Origin: Boesenbergia rotunda
Taxonomy: Eukaryota; Streptophyta; Magnoliopsida; Zingiberales; Zingiberaceae
Assembly: GCA_024364735.1 (NCBI GenBank)
Contig: JAGFNQ010000297.1
Location: forward strand, 840,194-904,193
Reading direction: 5' to 3'
DNA length: 64,000 nt
Shown here: one piece after another, positions 12,397-21,127 of the stretch
How positions within the stretch are numbered: position 1 is the first letter of the stretch
Layout of the letters: every line of letters starts with the position of its first letter
Program-made: the position numbers and the translations under genes
Notes under the pieces: generated by a model
The model's database searches: none
Seen by the model: only the letters and a program-made list of their open reading frames with translations
Told to the model about the DNA's origin: nothing

Positions 12397-12850
12397 ATAG
12401 CCTTCCAAGCTAGAACCTGGCCCTCCAAGCCAGGGTTTTATCCAACCTAGCCCTCCAAGCTAGGACCTGACCCTCCAAGCCAGGGTTTCATCCACCTAGC
12501 CCTCCAGGCTAGGACCTGACCCTCCAAGCCAGGATTTCATCCAACCTAGCCCTCCAGGCTAGGACCTGACCCTCTAAGCCAGGGTTTCATCCACCTAGCC
12601 CTCCAGGCTAGGACCTAACCCTCCAAGCCAGGATTTCATCCAACCTAGCCGTCCAGGCTAGGACCTGGCCCTCCAAGCCAGGGTTTCAACCACTTAACCC
12701 TCCGAGTTAGGAATTTTCACTCCTAGCCCTCTAAGCTAGGACTTTTCCACACCTAACCCTCCAAGTTAGGACTTTTCACACCTAGCCCTCCAAGCTAGGA
12801 CTTTTAACATTCATCCAAAGCCCAGTCCCCGACTAGGACTTAATCATAAT
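12397..12850. repeat. Array of short hairpins with constant loop and varying stems
   Basis: About 17 units have the form stem, CCTCCAA-type loop, complementary stem. Stem pairs include CCTAGC/GCTAGG, CCTGGC/GCCAGG and CCTAAC/GTTAGG, so changes in one arm are matched in the other. Several units carry one unmatched arm (CCTGAC with GCCAGG). Early units are grouped in a roughly 58..60-bp higher-order repeat with GGTTTCATCCA spacers. Confidence 0.8.
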
Positions 12851-12885
12851 CATCTCATCAACCTAAACTAAAATCAGTGTCAACA

Positions 12886-13337
12886 CCAAAACAACAATCA
12901 GGGTCAGACTGCATCAACAGTGAGTTGGCTGAAAATTCGAACGTTGGGGTTGCAAAGGTCGAATTTCAGTGGCACCAGTCGACTGCCCTGAGGGCAGTCG
13001 ACTGGTGGCAAGGGTTTCAACCCGAGTCCTATTTAAAGAGGGTTTTGTGGTGGCTGATATTCTTGACGAATCTTGTCTTGGTTAAAGACAAGATGATAGT
13101 CTTTGTGCTCAGAGGTTTGCTTGGGATTGTGGCGAGGTTTCTCCACCCACAAGGAGCAATGAGAGCTAGCCGGAGGTTATCCGGGGAGTGATCCACCGAC
13201 GGATTCCTGGATTAGTCACCCGTCCGGGGTGGATACCAAGTAAAATCTGGTTTGTTAGCGTTGTTATTGTTGTTAGTTTTCTTTATTATTGTTTCCGCTG
13301 TGCAACTAACAACGTAGGTACAAAAGAAGAATCGAAA
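12886..13337 (+). repeat. GTCGAC-type SIRE-like LTR, left part (interrupted)
   Basis: This is the same type as the LTRs at 60276..61213 and 61509..62474. It shares the TTCGAA-containing region, the CAGTCGACTG palindromes, the segment with GAGGTTTCTCCACCCA and the closing region before the poly-C. It was cut by the Tekay-like element; the remaining 42 bp are at 36018..36059. Its 5' part was displaced by the SIRE-like copia element to the left. No primer site follows its right end, so it is a 3' LTR or a solo LTR in plus orientation. Confidence 0.65.
12973..13007. repeat. Perfect 16-bp-arm palindrome with GTCGAC cores
   Basis: The arms CACCAGTCGACTGCCC and its exact complement are separated by TGA. 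Each arm contains the self-complementary CAGTCGACTG, so the site can pair within each arm or across arms. Confidence 0.9.
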
Positions 13338-14301
13338 TGTAACGACCCACCTTTCGTTACTTACTTAGCTTTAAGTTACTACTACTTGACTTCCCTTAAC
13401 TCGCTAATTTTTTTTTCTTCCTTCTCTTTTTTTTCCAAAAAAAAAACAAAACAACTTTAATTTTATTAGCTTGGCCAGGATTTGACCCCTAGACCTCTTA
13501 GTTGTAACACTAAAGCACTAACCAACTACTCTACACAACTTCTCTTTAATGGTACCAGTCGACGGCTATATAGCAGTCGACTGGTAAACTATCAAAATAT
13601 AAGCAAAACACTCTAGAGTTTGTACCAAACTTAACTACTATGCGTAGTTTAAACAAGGTCATTCATTCTACCACTTCAAAACACCAAAACACATGTTCTA
13701 CATAACTTAGCCCAAAGATCTCTTCCACGGTTCCGCCGCCACTGAACATCAATGCAAGTCCCTTCGCCTCCTTAACTTATGCTTTTTCTTTACCTTTGTC
13801 TGCAATAGAAGGAAATGCAATTAATAAGCAAAATGCTTAGTAAGTAAATCCTAACTCACAAATCCAACGATAAGGGATAAACATGCTCTTTTCAAATAAT
13901 GCTTGCTTCAAAACACATGCACTTGGAAATAATTACACATGAGAACTTTCATACACTTATCATGCTCAATCATGCTTAAAAATATTTACTAGCATCAAAA
14001 CACTTGCAAACTTAACATGCTCATGATTTCTTTTGCAAACTTACTAATGATACATTTCCACACTTTCAAACACTAACTTCTTTGCTCTTTCTCTTTAACA
14101 TGCTTGTAACATAACCATGTTATCATACACAACAAAACATACACTTACGGAAATTGAAACACTTACATATACTTATATACTTCAAAATAATAATCAACTT
14201 TCTCAGGCCTTGACAATGTACCTAGTATCAGTGTACCAATGCGCGCATCCCTAATAGGTTTCGGGGTAGCTAGCCACCGCACCCTATTAGAGATTCTTTC
14301 T
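13338..14301 (-). repeat. 3' LTR of the Tekay-like element, first segment
   Basis: This aligns with 33876..35112 of the other LTR. It lacks about 271 bp present in that copy (roughly 34123..34397). The missing stretch begins at the palindrome CAGTCGACTGGTA. The segment continues at 27983 after the nested copia element. Confidence 0.88.
13470..13539 (-). repeat. tRNA-like module in LTR (minus-strand)
   Basis: Read on the minus strand it has an A-box-like TAGAGTAGTTGGTTAGTGC, a possible anticodon stem TTAGT/ACTAA and a B-box-like GGGTCAAATCC. The spacing is tRNA-like but the acceptor stem does not close well, so this is a tRNA-derived remnant rather than a tRNA gene. The same module is in the other LTR at 34007..34077. 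Confidence 0.5.
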
Positions 14302-14711
14302 TGTTGGACCGGTGCCGTCGATAGAGGGGGGGGGGTGAATATCGATCGTGAAAACTTTTGTAAATATTTCGTAAGACTTCTGGACTCAGAGCGTTAGTGC
14401 AGCGGAAACATAAAAATAAAATAAAAGAAAGCAAAGCAGGGGACACGGCAGGTTTATTTACTTGGTTCCCAACCCCCCAGGGTCAGTACGTCCAAGGCCT
14501 ATGTACTCGGCGTTGAGTCCACTAATAGTCTCCTTTCCGGAATTTCCGGAGGCGGAGAAACCCAACTTACAGTGCAATATTACAAGCAATAATATGGAAA
14601 AATAAATACTGTAATTAATTGCAAACCAAACACAAAGTGTGAAGTTCGGCCTATCTGGACCTCCGAAGTGTCGCGCACTTCCTCCTGGAGCCTCCCGATC
14701 GCAAAACCTCG
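14302..14711 (-). repeat. 3' LTR of the pol-less copia element, first segment
   Basis: Matches 26562..26968 of the other LTR with a few substitutions and three extra G in the poly-G run near 14328. It is interrupted at CCTCG (14707..14711), the target duplication of the inserted gypsy element, and resumes at 21636. Confidence 0.9.
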
Positions 14712-15470
14712 TGATGGAGACAAAGGAAGTGAACAAGTTGCCCAACAAGCTAACGATATGGATCATGCTCAACCCACTCTAGAAGTTGTTGATCCATTAT
14801 GCATCAAAGGGGGCCCAATTACAAGGGCTAAGGCTAAAAAGATGAAAGAAGCACTTAACGTGCTAATTGAAGATGTGAAAGCCAAAGCGACCATTGAAGA
14901 AGGTTTGACCAAGAGCAAGTCTTACGGCTTAGTCAACCTAATTCAAGCCTTAGATGAGCTTAATTAGTATCCTTAGTCTCTTGTCTATGTAAGAAGGATA
15001 TTTTAATTTTGTAGGTTCAATTTAGGCCCAATTTCTAGCTTTATTTGGGTTGTAATGGTGCCAAGAGCTCAATAGGCCTATGTAGTCTATATAGGCCTTT
15101 ACTAAATGGGCTTCCTTTTGGCCTTTTAGGGTTTTTAGGTCACCCTATAGCTATAAATATATGGGGTGGCGGCCACAACATGTAACTTTTGGCTTATTCA
15201 ATCTACTACATGGTGAGGCTCTCACTTGTTGGTTCTTCATTGAACTAGAACTTATCAAGGCATTCCCTTGTGGCGTTCAAGACTTATCAACCTCCATCCC
15301 AAGGTTGTGGCGTCTCTTTTCTTCTTCTTCTATACCAAGGTTCGTGCTTCCTTAAGCATTGGGTCAAGGTTTCTTTCTTCTATTCTCCATCTTTTCGATT
15401 TAGACTATCTTTCCCTCTTTCTTCCATTTGTTGTGTGTTCTTGAGACTTATTCTCTTTGGGTTCGCATCA
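14712..15470 (+). repeat. 5' LTR of the CRM-like element
   Basis: 759 bp, no mismatch to 20872..21630 on reading. Its first 256 bp duplicate the pol C-terminal codons, so the open frame at 14668..14967 is an LTR copy of that tail, not a gene. A TATA-like element is at 15151..15160. Confidence 0.95.
15151..15160 (+). promoter_or_regulatory. LTR promoter TATA box
   Basis: CTATAAATAT lies about 320 bp before the LTR end, the only strong TATA in the 5' LTR. It is repeated at 21311..21320 in the 3' LTR. The transcription start would be about 30 bp downstream. Confidence 0.55.
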
Positions 15471-15472
15471 TT

Positions 15473-15484
15473 TGGTATCAGAGC
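15473..15484 (+). promoter_or_regulatory. Primer binding site (initiator Met tRNA)
   Basis: TGGTATCAGAGC begins two bases after the 5' LTR. The same primer is used by the copia and Tekay-like elements in this window. Confidence 0.92.
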
Positions 15485-15589
15485 CTTAGTTTTTCTAAAT
15501 CGATTTGGTTATCCTTTTCTTTGTGTTCTTGAGTTTCTATCGTATTTTTGTTTCTTTTCTTTTGCTTAGCAAGCCTTACTTGCTTTGTT

Positions 15590-16130
15590 GCTCAAAAAAA
15601 AAAAAAAAAAAAAGAGGAGGAAAAAAAAATCGGCCAAAAGAAAAAAAAAAAGAGAGAAAGAAAAAAAAAAAGAAGCAAAGAAAGGAAGGAAGGAAGAAAA
15701 AAAAAGAAGAAGAAAAGCCAAAACAAAAAAAAAAAAAGCAAAAGAGGCTGGAAAAAAAAAAAAGAAGGAAGTAGAGACTTTGTTTGCAAATTTCTTTTCA
15801 AGTATTCTCATTTCATTTCAAGTTAGCCTAGATTAAGTTCTGGCAACTTTCATTTCAGCTCTTATTTCGAGTATTCTCATTTAATTTCAAGTTAGCCTAG
15901 ATTCAATTCTGGCAGCCAAGATTAAGTTCTGGCAATTTTCCTTTCAGCTCTTATTTCAAGTACTTTCATTTCCTTTAAGTTGCCTAGATTCAATTCTGGC
16001 AGCCTAGATTAAGTTCTGGCGACTTTTCTTTCAGCTCTTTAATTCACGTTTTGCTATCTTTCATTTCCGCATTATCTTCAATTTTGCCTAGATTCAATTC
16101 TGGCAAATTTCCTTTCAGCACTTCAGTTTT
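15590..16130 (+). repeat. Leader of the CRM-like element: A-rich tract and TTCTGGCA repeats
   Basis: 15594..15774 is almost pure A with G interruptions. 15780..16130 has three to four imperfect copies of a roughly 90-bp unit containing TAGATTCAATTCTGGCA and TTTCAGCTCTTATTTC. Neither part codes. The open frames across the A-rich run are Lys or Phe homopolymers produced by composition. Confidence 0.8.
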
Positions 16131-16301
16131 TCAATTCTGCAATTTGCACTTTTGTCTTTAATTCCTATACTTTATCGTTACACCCTTGGGAATATTGATA
16201 GTCCACGAACGCTTACAAGGTATTTGCCTCAATTCTCGGTTCAAGTTCTTTAAAGAGCTAACATTCGTGAGTTAGAGTGTTTGAGTGAAACAGGTTGTTC
16301 A

Positions 16302-19300
16302 ATGGCGACAAGTGGAGAAGAAGCAAGACCTAGAGAGTCCCTTGATCAACGTGCTTTGAGACAACACTTGGAACGCATGGAAATCCGTTTTAGTCAGATT
16401 ATGGACAGATTAGAAAAACAAGATGCTGTAATTGCAAGATTGCGACCTAGCCAAGTTGGTAGAGTTCCTTCACGAAGTGCTAGACCATATAACCGTGGTG
16501 ACCAGGATGATGATGATGATGGCGTATCTGAGGACATTGATGATAGAGCTTCAAGTGGCAGATCAGATCATGCTCGAGTTGGTGGTAGAAGAGGAAGAAT
16601 GAATGATCATGTGGATAGAAACTTGGGAAATATCAAGATGAAGATTCCTTCATTTCAAGGCAAAAGTGATCCTGAAGCCTATTTGGAGTGGGAAAAGAAA
16701 GTGGAATTAGTATTTGATTGTCACAACTATTCTGAAGAAAAGATGGTAAAACTCGCTGCCGTTGAATTTGTGGATTATGCAATTATTTGGTGGGATCAAA
16801 TCATTCTAAGCAGGAGAAGAAATAAAGAGAGACCCGTTGGCAGTTGGGAGGAGATGAAGACTATTATGAGAAAGAGATTCATTCCAACACATTATTATCG
16901 GGATTTGTATCAACGGTTACAAAGTCTCACACAAGGATCCAAGACTGTGGAGGAATACCACAAAGAGATGGAAATTGCAATGATTCGAGCCAATGTGGAG
17001 GAGGATCGAGAAGCAACCATGGCACGATTTTTACAAGGGTTAAATCAAGAAATTGCAAATGTAGTGGAGTTGCAACATTATGTGGAGCTTGAAGACATGG
17101 TGCATATGTCCATGAAAGTTGAAAGACAACTCAAAAGGAAGGGGTCAAACAAGCATGGGGGGCAAAGTTCTCATTCGTCAACTTGGAAATCTAGTTGGAA
17201 CAAAAGAGATGATAAAGTTGAATCAAAGAAAAAGCCCGATTTTTCAAAGAATAAAGATGCAAGCTCTCCATTGGTCAAGGGAAAGGAACCCCTCCAACCT
17301 TCAAGAAATAGAGATATTAAATGCTTTAAGTGCTTGGGAAGGGGACATATCGCATCACAATGCCCAAACAAAAGAATTATGATTTTGAAAGACAATGGTG
17401 ACATCGAAACCGAAAGTGAGTCCGAAGATGATAGTGTCTTGCCCGCATTATTGGAAAGTGATGAAGAGTATCCCGTTGAAGGTGAAGCCCTTGTCACTAG
17501 GCGTGCTCTAAATGTGCAAGTGAAAGAAGATAATGAAGAACAACGAGACAACATATTTCATACCCGTTGCCACATCAAAGACAAGGTATGTAGTATGATT
17601 ATAGATGGGGGAAGTTGCACTAATGTTGCTAGTACTATTTTGGTTGAAAAATTATGCTTACCTACCACTAAGCATCCTAGACCTTATAAACTACAATGGT
17701 TGAATGATTGCGGGGAAGTCAAGGTCAACAAGCAAGTGTTGGTTTCATTTTCCATTGGTAGATATCATGATGAGATACTTTGTGATGTAGTGCCAATGCA
17801 TGCGAGTCATTTACTTTTAGGTAGACCATGGCAATTTGATAGGAAGGTCATGCATGATGGGTTTAAAAATAAGTATTCTTTTATGATGCATGGTAAACAT
17901 GTAACTCTTGTACCATTGACTCCTAAGCAAGTATATGAAGATCAATTGAGGATCAAAAATGAGAGTGAAAAAAGAAAAGAGTGTGAGAAAAAAGAAAATG
18001 AGAAAAAGAAAAAGAATGGAAAAGAAAAAGAGTGTGAAAAAAGAAAAGGTGAGGATGAGATGAGTGGAAAAAAGAATGAAAGAGGAAAGGAAATTCAAGA
18101 GCAAGAGAGGAAAAAAGGGAGCTTTTATGCAAAAGAAAGAGAGGTTAAGAGAGCGTTTTATGCTTCACAGCCAATAATTGTACTTTTGTACAAGGAGGCC
18201 GATTTTAACACTAACGATCTTAACCCTACTTTGCCTAGTGTTGTTAAATCTCTTTTGCAGGAATTTGATGATGTATTTCCTGATGAGGTTCCTGATGGAC
18301 TGCCACCACTTAGAGGAATAGAGCACCAAATTGATTTCATCCCTGGAGCCGCCATTCCTAATCGGCCAGCCTATAGGTGTAACCCTGCCGAGATAAAAGA
18401 ACTTCAAAGGCAAGTTGAGGAGTTGATGAAAAAAGGGTACATCCGAGAAAGCTTGAGTCCATGTGCTGTCCCCGTTTTGCTAGTACCAAAGAAGGATGGA
18501 ACTTGGAGAATGTGCGTTGATTGTAGAGCTATCAACAAGATCACGGTAAAGTATCGTCATCCTATTCCTAGATTAGATGATATGCTAGATGAACTACATG
18601 GCTCTTGCATTTTCTCTAAAATTGATTTGAAGTCGGGCTATCATCAAATTCGCATGCGTGAGGGAGACGAATGGAAAACTGCATTTAAGACTAGGTATGG
18701 TTTGTACGAATGGTTAGTAATGCCCTTTGGGCTTACTAATGCACCTAGTACTTTCATGAGGTTAATGAACCACATTTTGCGTGCTTTTATTGGAAATTTT
18801 GTCGTAGTATATTTTGATGACATCTTGATTTATAGCAAAAATTTAGAGGAGCATTTACAACATTTACAAAATGTTCTAATTGTTTTGCGAAATGAAAAGT
18901 TGTATGCTAACCTTCAAAAATGTTCTTTTTGCACTAATCAAATTGAGTTTCTTGGTTATATTGTTAGTGCTAACGGAATAGCAGTTGATGAGAAGAAGGT
19001 TAAGGCTATTCGTGAATGGCCAACACCAAAAACAATAACTGAGGTACGTAGCTTCCATGGTTTGGCAAGTTTCTACAGAAGGTTTGTTAAGAATTTTAGC
19101 ACTTTAGCTGCACCGTTGACTGAAATTGTTAAAAAGAATGTTGGATTTCATTGGGATAGTGAACAGGATTCTGCCTTCAATTCACTTAAGGAGAAATTAA
19201 GTTCTGCACCTTTACTTGCATTACCTAACTTTGCTAAAACTTTTGAAATTGAGTGTGATGCATCAGGAATAGGTATTGGAGCTGTACTAATACAAGAAGG

Positions 19301-19880
19301 TCGACCCCTTGCTTATTTTAGTGAGAAATTGAGTGGAGCAGCTTTGAACTACCCCACTTATGACAAAGAGATGTATGCTTTGGTGAGGGCTTTAGAGACT
19401 TGGCAGCACTACTTGTGGCCCAAAGAGTTTGTCATTCACACTGATCATGAATCATTGAAGCACTTGAAGAGCCAAAGTAAGTTGAATCGACGTCATGCGA
19501 AATGGGTGGAGTTCATTGAATCATTTCCTTATGTGATCAAGTATAAACGAGGTATGGAAAATACTGTTGCAGATGCTTTATCTCGAAGGTATACCTTGCT
19601 CTCTACTTTGAACACTAAATTGTTAGGATTTGAATACATTAAAGATCTATATTCTAAAGATCCCGACTTTGGAAATGTATTTGAAGTTTGTGAGCATGCT
19701 GCATTTGGGAAGTTTTATAGGCATGAGGGATTTCTATTTAGAGTTAATAGGTTATGTGTGCCTAACTGTTCATTGCGGGAATTATTAGTCCAAGAAGCCC
19801 ATGGTGGGGGACTAATGGGACATTTTGGAGTGCGAAAAACACTTGATGTTTTGTTGGAGCATTTTTTTGGCCACATATGA
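16302..19880 (+). CDS. gag-pol polyprotein of the CRM-like element: gag, protease, RT, RNase H, integrase start
   Basis: The ATG at 16302 (MATSGEEARPRES) is chosen because the in-frame codons upstream lack an ATG. Order: gag core around residues 110..270 (KIPSFQGKSDPEAYLEWEKK), zinc knuckle CFKCLGRGHIASQC near 345, protease MIIDGGSCTNVAS near 435 with Gly where many have Ser. RT follows at about 690..860, with KIDLKSGYHQI and the catalytic VVYFDDILIYS. RNase H is at about 960..1080 (ECDASGIGIGAVL, TDHESLKHL, ADALSRR), then the His half of the integrase zinc site. The frame ends at 19880 just after a T7 run, while integrase continues in the frame starting at 19877. The polyprotein would act in cytoplasmic particles. 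Confidence 0.92.
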   Translation: MATSGEEARPRESLDQRALRQHLERMEIRFSQIMDRLEKQDAVIARLRPSQVGRVPSRSARPYNRGDQDDDDDGVSEDIDDRASSGRSDHARVGGRRGRMNDHVDRNLGNIKMKIPSFQGKSDPEAYLEWEKKVELVFDCHNYSEEKMVKLAAVEFVDYAIIWWDQIILSRRRNKERPVGSWEEMKTIMRKRFIPTHYYRDLYQRLQSLTQGSKTVEEYHKEMEIAMIRANVEEDREATMARFLQGLNQEIANVVELQHYVELEDMVHMSMKVERQLKRKGSNKHGGQSSHSSTWKSSWNKRDDKVESKKKPDFSKNKDASSPLVKGKEPLQPSRNRDIKCFKCLGRGHIASQCPNKRIMILKDNGDIETESESEDDSVLPALLESDEEYPVEGEALVTRRALNVQVKEDNEEQRDNIFHTRCHIKDKVCSMIIDGGSCTNVASTILVEKLCLPTTKHPRPYKLQWLNDCGEVKVNKQVLVSFSIGRYHDEILCDVVPMHASHLLLGRPWQFDRKVMHDGFKNKYSFMMHGKHVTLVPLTPKQVYEDQLRIKNESEKRKECEKKENEKKKKNGKEKECEKRKGEDEMSGKKNERGKEIQEQERKKGSFYAKEREVKRAFYASQPIIVLLYKEADFNTNDLNPTLPSVVKSLLQEFDDVFPDEVPDGLPPLRGIEHQIDFIPGAAIPNRPAYRCNPAEIKELQRQVEELMKKGYIRESLSPCAVPVLLVPKKDGTWRMCVDCRAINKITVKYRHPIPRLDDMLDELHGSCIFSKIDLKSGYHQIRMREGDEWKTAFKTRYGLYEWLVMPFGLTNAPSTFMRLMNHILRAFIGNFVVVYFDDILIYSKNLEEHLQHLQNVLIVLRNEKLYANLQKCSFCTNQIEFLGYIVSANGIAVDEKKVKAIREWPTPKTITEVRSFHGLASFYRRFVKNFSTLAAPLTEIVKKNVGFHWDSEQDSAFNSLKEKLSSAPLLALPNFAKTFEIECDASGIGIGAVLIQEGRPLAYFSEKLSGAALNYPTYDKEMYALVRALETWQHYLWPKEFVIHTDHESLKHLKSQSKLNRRHAKWVEFIESFPYVIKYKRGMENTVADALSRRYTLLSTLNTKLLGFEYIKDLYSKDPDFGNVFEVCEHAAFGKFYRHEGFLFRVNRLCVPNCSLRELLVQEAHGGGLMGHFGVRKTLDVLLEHFFGHI
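19862..19868 (+). other. T7 run at the integrase frame change
   Basis: Seven consecutive T lie where the reading frame passes from the first to the second pol segment. A loss of one T, a sequencing error, or minus-one slippage on a U-UUU-UUU heptamer would all account for the break. Intact plant chromoviruses normally have one uninterrupted gag-pol frame, so an indel or error is the simplest reading. Confidence 0.7.
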
Positions 19881-21127
19881 AAGGAGATGTTGTAAAATTT
19901 TGTGAGAAGTGTATCACATGTAGGCAAGCAAAATCTAAATCTTTACCTCATGGGTTGTATACGCCTCTACCAATTCCTAGTGAACCTTGGGTTGATATTT
20001 CTATGGACTTTATTGTAGGATTACCAAGGTCAAAACGTGGTATGGATTCTATTTTCGTGGTCGTAGACAGATTTTCCAAAATGGCTCATTTTATTCCTTG
20101 TAAGAAAACAGATGATGCTAACCATATTGCTGATCTTTTTTTTAGGGACATTGTGCGACTTCATGGAGTGCCGAAAAGCATAGTTTCAGATCGTGATGCA
20201 AAGTTTCTAAGCTACTTTTGGAAGACGCTATGGGGCAAGTTGGGAACAAAGTTATTGTTTTCTACAACGTGTCATCCACAAACAGATGGACAAACTGAGG
20301 TAGTAAATCGAACCTTAGCTACTTTATTAAGAGCTATCATTCAAAAGAATTTAAAGGGTTGGGAAGATTGCTTACCACATGTTGAATTTGCATATAATAG
20401 ATCTATACATTCTGCTACAAAGTGTTCACCTTTTGAAGTAGTATATGGTTTCAATCCGCTAACTCCTTTGGATTTATCACCTTTGCCTATCTCTGAGCAT
20501 GCTAGTTTGGATGGTACTAAGAAAGCTGAATTTGTGAAACAAATGCACGAGAAAGTAAGGATGCAAATTGAAAAGAAGACTGAACAATATGCTACGCAAG
20601 CCAACAAGGGACGAAAGAAAATGATCTTTGAACCCGGTGATTGGGTTTGGGTTCATATGAGAAAGGAGAGATTTCCTGCTAAACGTCGTACTAAGTTGCA
20701 TCCAAGAGGAGATGGACCATTTCAAGTGGTGGCGCGAATCAATGATAATGCCTACAAGCTTGACTTGCCGGGTGAGTATAATGTGAGTTCCACATTTAAT
20801 GTTTCTGATCTCTCTCCCTTTGATGTAGGTAATCAAGATTCGAGGACGAATCCTTTTGAGGAGAGGGGGAATGATGGAGACAAAGGAAGTGAACAAGTTG
20901 CCCAACAAGCTAACGATATGGATCATGCTCAACCCACTCTAGAAGTTGTTGATCCATTATGCATCAAAGGGGGCCCAATTACAAGGGCTAAGGCTAAAAA
21001 GATGAAAGAAGCACTTAACGTGCTAATTGAAGATGTGAAAGCCAAAGCGACCATTGAAGAAGGTTTGACCAAGAGCAAGTCTTACGGCTTAGTCAACCTA
21101 ATTCAAGCCTTAGATGAGCTTAATTAG
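19877..21127 (+). CDS. Integrase and C-terminal domain of the CRM-like element
   Basis: The frame starts inside integrase: the Cys pair CEKCITCRQAK completes the HHCC zinc finger whose His residues are in the previous segment. The core follows, with SMDFIVGLP and VSDRDAKF carrying catalytic Asp, and HPQTDGQTEVVNRTL leading toward the Glu. Then come FAYNRSIHSATKCSPFEVVYG and a C-terminal DNA-binding part with DNAYKLDLPGEYNVS. The last about 85 residues (GPITRAKAKKMKEALN and onward) are encoded in the 3' LTR. The Met at 19877 is internal, so this is not expected to be an independent gene. Confidence 0.9.
   Translation: MKGDVVKFCEKCITCRQAKSKSLPHGLYTPLPIPSEPWVDISMDFIVGLPRSKRGMDSIFVVVDRFSKMAHFIPCKKTDDANHIADLFFRDIVRLHGVPKSIVSDRDAKFLSYFWKTLWGKLGTKLLFSTTCHPQTDGQTEVVNRTLATLLRAIIQKNLKGWEDCLPHVEFAYNRSIHSATKCSPFEVVYGFNPLTPLDLSPLPISEHASLDGTKKAEFVKQMHEKVRMQIEKKTEQYATQANKGRKKMIFEPGDWVWVHMRKERFPAKRRTKLHPRGDGPFQVVARINDNAYKLDLPGEYNVSSTFNVSDLSPFDVGNQDSRTNPFEERGNDGDKGSEQVAQQANDMDHAQPTLEVVDPLCIKGGPITRAKAKKMKEALNVLIEDVKAKATIEEGLTKSKSYGLVNLIQALDELN
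20858..20871 (+). promoter_or_regulatory. Polypurine tract of the CRM-like element
   Basis: GAGGAGAGGGGGAA directly precedes the 3' LTR start and is also coding (EERGN in integrase). Confidence 0.9.

Larger units (their letters stand above)
6388..12885 (-). mobile_element. Decayed SIRE/Maximus-like Ty1/copia element, 3' end missing
   Basis: Reading on the minus strand there are a 5' LTR (10699..12885), an initiator-Met-type primer site, gag, protease, integrase, RT and the start of RNase H, the usual copia order. The rest of RNase H and the 3' LTR were displaced to the left, beyond the window, by the Athila/Tat-like insertion. Frameshifts and stop codons break gag, integrase and RT, so it is dead. 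The long serine-rich gag with one zinc knuckle and the long LTR point to the SIRE/Maximus group. Its right end abuts a GTCGAC-rich LTR of another element, its apparent target. Confidence 0.75.
10699..12885 (-). repeat. 5' LTR of the SIRE-like copia element
   Basis: The repeat begins TGTTGG next to the primer site. Its far end is placed at a CAACA at 12885, after which the sequence changes to a GTCGAC-type LTR. A CAACA ending 11 bp further right is also possible. The partner LTR is outside the window. The LTR holds two arrays of inverted repeats (11691..12286 and 12397..12850). Conceptual frames here (for example 12119..12400) are by-products of the palindromes. Confidence 0.65.

Noticed and set aside
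12397..12850. CRISPR-like regular repeat array
   Set aside because: Units vary in sequence and spacing, the spacers are themselves repeats, and the setting is a plant LTR.
13470..13539. Functional tRNA gene
   Set aside because: Box-like motifs are present but the acceptor stem does not close and the anticodon arm is irregular; kept only as a tRNA-like module.
14668..14967. Frame in the 5' LTR of the CRM-like element
   Set aside because: It is the LTR copy of the pol C-terminal codons; the start lies in the interrupted copia LTR.
15505..15836. Lys-rich and Phe-rich frames on both strands
   Set aside because: Produced by the A-rich leader of the CRM-like element.
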